From Antedon mediterranea (Eukaryota; Echinodermata; Crinoidea; Comatulida; Antedonidae): DNA of 64,000 bases. Position numbers and translations under genes: made by a program. This document shows positions 55,553-64,000 of the stretch, piece after piece. The stretch lies in NCBI RefSeq assembly GCF_964355755.1, contig NC_092676.1:7856288-7920287 (forward strand), read 5' to 3'. The notes under the pieces were generated by a model that saw nothing but the letters and a program-made list of their open reading frames with translations, made no database searches and had not been told where the DNA came from. Position 1 is the first letter of the stretch. Each line of letters starts with the position of its first letter.

Positions 55553-56775
55553 CTAGATGGTACGCTCGCTTCGCTCGCGTACCATCTAGGTCGTGCCCAC
55601 AGATGGTTCTCGAATACACAATAATTTCAGCGTTAAAAAACTGGCGATTTCAAATGTACAATAATGCAGGACAATTATATCGTTTACAGGAACGATTAAA
55701 TAGACACTGTGATTTATGTACTCAACTAAAATTAGCACACTGGGAATTACTTCCGAAAGAGAAAGTTGTCACAAAATGAGACCAATTGTTTAAGTCAAAT
55801 TTAAACAAACTTAATTTGTGTTTTGTATGTAACATTATGGTTGAGAGATGGCGAAGAGGATGGGTGCAAAGAGGAACAATATTTAAATATATTCTTTATT
55901 TTGTAACGAAATATTAATTAACATGTTTTACAAATAATATACCACTAAACACAGTAAAACATTGCGATGTAATACTTTGTTGAAACTATCACCGTCGTAG
56001 TCGATTGAAATAGTACAGTACATGTAACGATACACTACGACGTATGTTTATATATAATGTTAAACAATTTGTGAAAACCACCTCTATTCGGGGCAAATCA
56101 TAAATTCGATTTAATCGGTAATAAATATTAAATTACGGCGACTGAAAACGCTAGCTCATGGCGCTAGCTCATTCGTTTAAAAAAAATTATATCCAACGTC
56201 TGCAGCACAGATTGAAAAAAAAAATGGATCGAATGTCTGTTATGAGTATACAGTAGCCTACTTTCCTTTACGACGCCTGAGGGAATAGACACTTGTGGAA
56301 CGACACAGAGATTGGAATGTTCCATTCATCGCAAATCAATACATTTGTATAAACGTATATTAAATCTATCAAAATAGTATTTTTTAAAGAAAATCGGCCT
56401 GTCTTCAACATTATGATACTGTACTCGAGCTGTTCAACCGGTTTTCAGCTATTAAAAACAATTATCGTAGGAGGAGATAGGAAAATGCGAAGCCTCCTCG
56501 CATTTTTGTGGCGGGTATTTTTCAAGATGGACATCTATTAGACAGTGTATACCATGATCGGAAAACACCCCTATCTGGGGCAAATCGTTGAACCTAAATT
56601 CGTTTCAATCGTCAATAACTAATTATCTAACTTAATTTAATTAGTAAACAGGGTTACATCAGGTGGTTAAAATCAGTACCGAAAGTACGAACCAACTTTA
56701 CATACCATCGAGTAAAAATTCTAAAAGTAAGGCGCGATTTACCGAATTTTGCCCTTACGTACATTTATATATAGA
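55553..56775 (-). mobile_element. Non-autonomous Helitron, second copy, with empty site known
   Basis: On the - strand it starts TCTATATATAAATGTACG (56775 downward) and ends at 55553 with the strong hairpin GGTACGCGAGCGAAGCGAGC/GTACC, then ATCTAG. Copy A (TTATGTTTAATTCTGAAAT, about 35620) is the uninterrupted site: the element sits precisely between A and T with no duplication. Length 1223 bp, no coding capacity. Homologous to 16246-17556. Confidence 0.88.
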
Positions 56776-56904
56776 TTCTGAAATAGCATGTAAAACGCGT
56801 AGCAACTCCGTGTCGGTTTACTCAACCTAGCTGCTGTTCCATGTGTACCGCGATAGGTATATTCTACAACATTTTAGCAGGCCTGTACAATATTGTTCCA
56901 TTTT

Positions 56905-59900
56905 TAGTCGCGTGGAAGCGACTCTATATTTCAAGAATCTTTCATTCCACTAGTTAATAAACCCACCCGAATCACAAAAGATACCGCAACAGTAATTGAC
57001 AATATTTATACAAATTATCAGGAATTCCAAAATATTAACACAGGGATATTAGTTAACGACATATCTGACCACTTTGCAGTTTTCTGCATGGATGATTCAG
57101 AAAATTATTCATTACCACGATCAGAAAAATTTATAATAAAAAGAAGCTATACTGATCAACAAAAACGGCAATTTAGACTTGAATTACAGGGCTATGATTG
57201 GCAATATGTAACTAGCATTGAAAATTCGAATGAATCATATAAATGTTTCTCAGATTCTTTAAAAACAATGATAGATAAGCATTTCCCACTAAAAAGAGTT
57301 AGGTTAAAAGTAGATACAATTAAATCCCCGTGGATAACATATGGAATTCAAAAATCTCTTTGTACCAAAAATAAATTATACATCAAATATAAACAGAAAC
57401 CAACAGATATAAATAAATCTAAATATAAGAAATATAAGAATAAGTTAACATCAATAATAAGAGAAAGGAAAACTACTTATTACAAAAATGAATTTGAAAA
57501 GCACAAGAGTAATATAAAGAAAACATGGGGTGTCATAAACTCATTATTAGGTAGGATGAAACATCAAGACATGCCTCAAAAAATGAAAATCAACTCCCAT
57601 CAACTTAATGACCCAACATCCATAGCGAATGCGTTTAACACATACTTTATAAATATAGGTGACCAAATGACAGGTGATGATAACCGTAATAGTAACACCG
57701 AATATAAAATACAACATGACATTTTGAATTCAATGTTTTTTAGAGCTGTATCCGAGTCCGATATCATTAAATACATTAATGACTTAAATGTAAATAAGTC
57801 AAGTGGTTGTGATGACATTGGTACCATTTATATAAAAAATAACTCAGATATACTGGCTAAACCGTTATCTCATATAATCAATGTATCCCTTCAATCGGGT
57901 GTATTTCCTTGTCAACTAAAAATTGCTAAAACAATTCCTGTGTATAAAAAAGGAGCAAGGGAGAACATAGAAAATTATAGACCGATATCGATATTACCAT
58001 GTATATCTAAGGTATTTGAAAGGGTCGTATATGACCAAACAATCGCTTTTTTGTGTAAATATGATATGTTACATGAATCTCAATATGGATTCAGGGCAGG
58101 TCATTCAACTAACCACGCCCTCCTACAAGTCCTTGATAAAATAACAACAGCCGTTGACAACAAGCAATTTATGATTGGCGTATTTTTGGATTTATCCAAG
58201 GCGTTCGATTCGATAGATCATGAATTATTGCTCACAAAATTGCCCCATTATGGAATAAGAGGCGTGGTTCTTGATTGGTACCGAAGCTACCTTAGAGAAA
58301 GACAACAATTCGTACAAATTGGGAAGTGTCAGTCTGTAACCAAAATAATAAAACAAGGCGTTCCACAAGGGTCAATCCTTGGACCCCTGCTGTTTTTGAT
58401 TTTCATAAATGACATGTTTTCTGTAAGTAATGTCGTTGATTTAATAATGTTTGCAGATGATACGAATATGTTTTTACAACACAATGATATCGTCACTGCC
58501 TTTACAATAATGACAAATGAACTAAATAAATTAAATTAGATTAACTATTAATACAACCAAGACTACGTATATGTTATTTAGTGGAAAGAATACCAACATT
58601 GACACATCCCAATTTGTACTTTCTATAAATAGAGTTTCAATAGATAGAGTACCATATACTAAATTTCTCGGTGTCGTCATTGATGAGAAACTGAACTTTA
58701 GACACCATACAAATGCAGTTTCTTGTAAAGCATCCTCAATAATTGGTGCCATGTGTCATATAAAAAAATTAGTATCTACTGAAGTGTTACTTACCATATA
58801 CAAGACACTTATATTACCAGTGTTGACATATGGTATTATAGTATGGGGTGCGGGGAACAAAGACAATTTGGATCGCCTTCTATTGCTTCAGAAAAAAGCT
58901 CTTAGGATCATTTGTAAGGTAGACTTTCATCATCCCTCTTCTCAGCTCTTTGTGAAAACGGGCACATTTAATATATTTGATTTGTATAAAAACAGTGTTT
59001 TAAATTTTATGTTTAAATACCAAAAAGGACAACTTCCAAAATGTTTTAATTCTTTATTCAGTTTATTTGATAATTATCATACATATAACACTCGAAATAA
59101 AGACAATTATTGTATAAAATTAAAATCAACTAATATGGGTCAGCAAAGTATAGCATATAGAGGACCTAAGCTATGGAATCAACTTATAAGAAATATAAGA
59201 GAGAGTGAAAATATATCAATATTTAAAAAACTATTACTAAATAAATGCATTAATAGTTACCGTACAAAGAAACAATATATCTATGCGAAAACAACATTTG
59301 TAAAATATGTCTAACTTTAACTTAATTAATTACATTTTCGTATATATTCTGAGACTGATGTATATATATATATGTTATATTATAGTACGTTGTATTTTCC
59401 TTCATTTATTTACTACATGAAAACATTTTTTGTAATATATTTGTAAATTTATATTTTAAGTTAGGGTGCCACAGATTAAAAGCTTTGCTTGCTTGTGGTT
59501 ATCCTGTTTTTCACACTTTATTGTACTTAATCTTTTATTTATATTTTTAAGAGTGTTGTGTGAAAAATAAAAGAATCAATCAATCAAAAAAAAAAAAATA
59601 TGTCGGTCGGTCGGTCGGTCTGTCTGTCGGTCCGGTATCACTATGCGTTTTATCGCTTTCTGATCTTGATATCAGTTTAATCTAGCTAAGTCAATTTTTC
59701 ACAGTATATTCCTTATGGCCAGGAATCGATGTGGTTATGTTTCCACGTTGCGCAATAAAAAATTACGCGGTCTACGCACGATTTAACGAAATCACGTTTG
59801 TAATCATATCTTCACAACCATGAATCACAATTAAATAAAATTTGGTACTTTATAAATTTCAGGGCATAAATCATCATATGGCAATACAATTACGTGCGTA

Positions 59901-60271
59901 GCGCATGTAACGCATGAGTACGCGCGCTTAAAATTTTCAAAATTTATTTTCGATGAAATAAGAGTACGTTTCAGGCAATTTTTAGCATTTACAAAATTGC
60001 CATGAGTGCGCAGATTTTTGCGCGCGCACTGCACGTTAAATGTTATTGCGCACTCTTTTTGCCCGATTTCTGTTTTCTTGATTTACTTTTCAACTTGAAA
60101 TTACGTTATACGAGCACGTCAAAAGTGACAGGCTACGCACGTGTAAATTAAAAAAATATAACTGTTTTTAAACATTTCAACAATTTTAAACATGTTCAGT
60201 AATTTCGGTCAGTTGGTAGGTTGGTCGGTCGGTCGGTAAACACTAGACTGCAGCCATCTATATGGCCTTGT
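56905..60271. mobile_element. Hairpin/microsatellite element, second copy, split by a LINE
   Basis: It starts AGTCGCGTGGAAGCGACT (56906-56923) and ends GGCCTTGT (60271), inserted in a T-run of copy A (GTTCTATTTTTCTGTCAT, about 35743). Sequence from 59599 to 60230 matches 4867-5515 closely (TCGG/TCTG array, CGGTATCACTATGCGTTTTA, then GCGCATGTAACGCATG). The LINE at about 56930-59598 separates the start from the remainder. Two copies with identical ends define the element. Confidence 0.7.
56930..59598 (+). mobile_element. 5'-truncated LINE with near-intact reverse transcriptase and poly(A) tail
   Basis: The open frame begins in the endonuclease C-terminal part (LVNKPTRITKDTATVIDNIY, NDISDHFAVF) and runs to 58539. 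It covers RT motifs SSGCDDIG, NYRPISILPCISKVFERVV, YGFRAGHSTNHALL, DLSKAFDSIDH, QGVPQGSILGPLLFLIFIND and MFADDTNMF. A frame change near 58525-58540 leads to LTINTTKTTYMLFSGKN, FLGVVIDEKLNFRHH and the C-terminal domain ending at 59314. The 3' UTR ends with AATAAAAG, AATCAATCAATC and A13 (59586-59598). The endonuclease N-terminus and ORF1 are missing. It lies in the hairpin element: CTCTATA on the left continues as TATGTCGG on the right, with about six target bases lost. Confidence 0.85.
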
Positions 60272-63200
60272 TCTGTCATAGGAAGATATTATCAAAGGTT
60301 TTAAAATATAATTTCTGATGTCATCTGTAGATTTTAACCGATTTCTGGGTTGAAACTACAACGTGGCCGGTACAGGCTCAGCTCTAACTCTGATATGTTT
60401 TTAGTAATGGTACAATAAGTGATTAATATTATTATAAATTATTCTTAAAAACAATACTCAATTATTCATTTTAAGTTGAGTCTAATAATAATAATGTATA
60501 CAGTAATATTGTTTATTAAAGTATATTGTACTTGCAACTCATTTTTGTTATATTATAGGCCTACTATGATTTGTTGACAAAAAAATTAGTTCAGTCTATA
60601 AAAAAAATCACTTTGAAAAATTAGAAAAAAAGATTTAAAATGTATATAATTTGAAAGAAATAAATGTTGTTTTGAATTGAATTGAATAAAATGACTTTAG
60701 AATGATCGCAAGCAGTAGTAGTAAGCCTATTTGTTTGTTTTCGCCATCTTAATTTAGCTTTTTGTTAGTAGTGATGATGACGAGAAAGATGTACAGAAGC
60801 ATGACGGGACGGGACGGAAAATATTTACATATTTTAAAAGTATATACTTTAAAAACTAATGATTGTCTTTTTATTAAATAAGTCTACTGGTGAACAAACC
60901 CAACAAAAAATACTGAAATAGTATGTATTTACATAATCATATCATCAACACTAATACTGAAAATTACTAAAAAAATTAATAATCCAACCACTCTCTCACT
61001 CCCCCAGCTCACTATCCCTCCCCGTCCTACTCTCTCAGCTCCCCAGCTAACTAAAGCTAGGGCTATACACAGTAAGTACCTACTCACCGATTGACTTTAA
61101 CATGGGTACGTATTTCTCCTTCCAAAAGTAAGGTTGCGCATTTGAAGTTTGCGAAACCAAGATCGGCGAGGAATTGCATGAGGGGAATTAATGGGATAAT
61201 ATGGAAGACACTTTTTTGTTGGACGGGAAAGGTTAGAATTAGATCATTCTATTACCACTAAAAGTGGTTTATTTCTAAGGTGTAGTCTAGTTTTCAGTAA
61301 ACAATTTTAGATTTTCTGGTGGTATATACAGGCCATTGTTGTCTACACATAATATCATACACACAATTACAGTATAAAGAAATGGCAATTCATCCAGTTG
61401 ATTTTACAACCAGACCATTTTAGTAAATTATTTATTATTAAATATTTTCAGTGATTTATTTAATAATTTGCTTGCTTCTTGTACTTATCTAGCATATTAC
61501 ATCCATGTAATAAACAAATAAATCTAATTTCAAATTACTTAGTATTAATTTATTTGTGATAGTGGTGATAAAAACATTTGCAAATTTGAAAAAAAAACAA
61601 AAACAATTACAATTTAAATATAGGTCTGTAGCTCTTACTTAATAAACCTGGTATAATAATAATTATTATAGTGTGTGTTGTGAATGTAAAGTACAAATAA
61701 CTCATTAAAACAAAAATAACTTTTTTTTGTAAAGTGACCATCACCTGTCTCTGTTTTCCCATATGTCATCACCCTGTTGTGAGAATGGCCCTACTACCAC
61801 AAGGACATTATTAATAATATTTATTAATAATTATTATTAGTTTACATATGGTAGTTTCGAAAAAGCAATATCAAATTGAAAAGAATACCAGAAACATGTT
61901 TTCCGACACAATATTTTCTTCCACACAACTCAATAAGAACATACAGCCTGGTATATTTATTTATTTGATATTAACATTTGTTTCCACTAATTTGCATTTA
62001 GATATTATATAAGAGTATATTAAAGAGAAGTAGCAACATTTTTATTCAATGAGTTTTTTGTACTCCTATTTTTTTTTTCAGATTTTATTAACACCCCTAA
62101 ATTATACTGCAGATTAATAAAGATCAAATTAAATATACGCCATAAAGCATCCAAGTATTGTGGGGAATAGTTATATAGAATTACATGGATACGACTTTTT
62201 GTTTGAAATCGAGTGAAACCCCCATAGCCGAGTTAAGACCCTGGGATACTTCTGCCCATGTTGCAAGCCGTCTAAAGCTCCAGTAGTCCCACTTTCGGTT
62301 TTTTTTCTTCTGTCTTCCAAAGGGACACTGTATTGATTGATGGAAAGTGCCTGTTTCCAGTCACCTTTAGGGTCAAATCTATTATTTTAACTGTTCTCTT
62401 GTATATAAAAGTTCTACTGGATGTCCTATTATTAATGAAACTGACGCCGTTTTTTACACCAGTAGCCAATCCGATGGGCAGGAATTTGGCTTGGTAGGGA
62501 TCAACGTCTGAATATTATAGCAGTATAGTTCACTATATATCTTTTGATTATAGATACCTGAAACAACTTTAGTTCGGAGTTGAATGGAATACAAAGATTA
62601 TAAAGTGTTTTTAAAGTCATAATCAATCATATAAATTATATATTAAAATATAGATAAACAGGTTGTTTATTAATCTCATTGGGGATACTAGTGACCTATG
62701 GGGCCGGGTACTGTACAGTCACAGGACAATTAACATTCTTGGTTTGGTGACCAGTGAATACACTTGCTTTTAGCACCAGTTCAGTTAAAATCAGAATACC
62801 AAAATTAAAATTCTATGTCCTCTACTTCCAGTTCCTTTATTAGATCATGGTATGCTCCATGGGATTTTCGCCGCTGTATCCATGCTTTTACGTTTCTTTT
62901 GCAATCGTTTTTTCTTCTGTTTGCGTTTATTTAGTTCTCTTACCATATACAAAATTATCAAAACTTTCGAAAGTACTAGGCCTACACTAAATCCATTTTA
63001 ATTTAATATCACAATTTAATTCTAAATGATAAATGAACAGTTATTTACAATTTATCAAGCATTTTTTACCACTTTTCATAGCAATTACAGGATTTTATTT
63101 GATTCTAAATGTTACCATATGATTAAAAAAAAAATAAACGTATCCCTCGAATAAACACATCCCTCAAATTAACTCCGCCTCCCCACCTCCGGAGAGGGCC

Positions 63201-63899
63201 CTACCAAACATTAAACACTATACTTTAATATGTTATTAATCATCTAAGACACGACGTCTGTGAAACAGAGTAGGTTTAGTTTTACGAATATCAAGCATTT
63301 CAATAATGGTAATCGACAGAAAACAAATTTTATTACATAATGTAATATGCTAAATAAGTACAAGAAGCAAGCAAATTATTAAAGAAATCACTGAAAATAT
63401 TTAATAATAAATAATACTAAATCACCAACAAATTCTAAAATTGTTAGAAATAAGCCCCCTTTAGTGGTAATAGAATAATCTAATTCTAACCATTAAAACT
63501 GATGAACAAACAAGAAAATTATACATTGAAAAAGAAAAAAAAGGTATATAAATTGTATATTAATGGATTAATAGATTTAAAGTTAGTAGATAAAATAAAA
63601 CAGAAAAGCTAACAATTATAAAACTCACTACAACAAAACAGGCTTAAATTAAGAAGAAATTAATCTTTTGAAATTGTTTATTTGGGGAAAGCTAAACTAA
63701 CTTTTTTGTGTTTATCACTTTCGTTCCAAATTTTGGTTCCACGGTAAGAAAAACACATTATCTGTATGATTGCCAATGAACTTTAAAACCCCTAATTACT
63801 TGACAAATGTGAAATTGGCAGGGAATGTCTAAAAATCTATATTGTATTGTAGTTACTAGCAATTTATTTGAAAAGAAGTCTTCTCATTAGTTTGCAAAG

Positions 63900-64000
63900 T
63901 ATAGAAATATCTTCAAATTTCCACAATGCCACAACATTCATATGGTGCCTCTCCAGTGTGCATTCTCATTCTTTTCAAAATTCCACTTGTCACAAGTGGG
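63900..64000. repeat. Start of a second zinc-finger-related region at the window edge
   Basis: TTCCACAATGCCACAACATTCATATGG and CTCTCCAGTGTGCATTCTCA match 41285-41340, so the finger palindrome and probably another zinc-finger gene lie just beyond 64000. The sequence is cut at the palindrome centre. Confidence 0.6.

Larger units (their letters stand above)
52011..64000. repeat. Segmental duplication copy B, carrying four large insertions
   Basis: Pieces equivalent to copy A are 52011-52030, 55240-55552, 56776-56904 and 60272 onward to the window end. Insertions are the Helitron pair (52031-55239), a Helitron (55553-56775) and a hairpin element with a LINE inside it (56905-60271). The minisatellite is nearly absent (60989-61048). 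The 2.25-kb inverted-repeat transposon is present (about 61231-63491) with the Harbinger-like remnant (about 62815-62930, - strand) and the shared small frame (62272-62469). The match to A continues past 41139 to the zinc-finger palindrome at the edge. Confidence 0.85.

Overview
This is a eukaryotic, AT-rich, intron-containing and very transposon-rich window. Several things point to a marine invertebrate deuterostome, most likely an echinoderm: very frequent TAGGCCTA-type octamers, many families of non-LTR retrotransposons and Helitrons, and the gene types present (a secreted SUEL-type rhamnose-binding lectin, a Mab-21/cGAS-superfamily protein, a WWE-PARP and a polydactyl C2H2 zinc-finger protein). 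The organism assignment is inference; I recognise no species-specific sequence. Nothing looks bacterial, and there is no operon logic.

Region 1, 0-10.4 kb. A Mab-21 domain gene (nucleotidyltransferase superfamily of cGAS and cGAS-like receptors) lies on the + strand but is shattered. Three DNA transposons sit inside its coding sequence, each with a clean target duplication (TTA, TCCAA, TTAA). The second of these contains another transposon, which in turn contains a hairpin/microsatellite element. Removing the first two restores the host reading frame exactly. At least five frameshifts also break the frame; three of them lie in A-runs.

Region 2, 11-20.5 kb. A decayed LINE inserted into a protein-kinase pseudogene (- strand) is followed by an intact-looking three-exon lectin gene with a TATA box and a duplicated, dead copy of its first exon. 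Then come a Helitron, a fold-back MITE and a copy of a long interspersed repeat.

Region 3, 21-31 kb. A nearly complete two-ORF LINE on the - strand carries a single in-frame nonsense codon in ORF2. It is followed by a repeat fragment, a 5'-truncated LINE on the + strand and a small LINE remnant.

Region 4, 31.4-34.1 kb. A compact four-exon WWE-PARP gene (+ strand, mono-ADP-ribosyltransferase type) has a Helitron-like element with a tRNA-like segment in its last intron.

Region 5, 35.3-64 kb. A family of tandem segmental duplications. Copy A (35292-41139) holds a 39-bp minisatellite expanded to about 50 units and is followed by a zinc-finger gene (- strand, 17 regular fingers plus decayed ones). 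Partial copy C (44986-52010) and copy B (about 52011 to the window end) have each been hit by further transposons: a 4-kb inverted-repeat element, a fold-back element, a tandem Helitron pair, a second Helitron, and a LINE inside a hairpin element. The paralogous copies serve as empty-site controls, so several insertion boundaries can be read almost to the base. At the right edge the zinc-finger-like sequence begins again.

Protein-coding content is small: the lectin, the PARP and the zinc-finger gene look potentially functional. The rest is mobile DNA, its remains, or pseudogenes. I see no functional link between the genes beyond the fact that lectin, PARP and Mab-21 families are all commonly associated with innate immunity.
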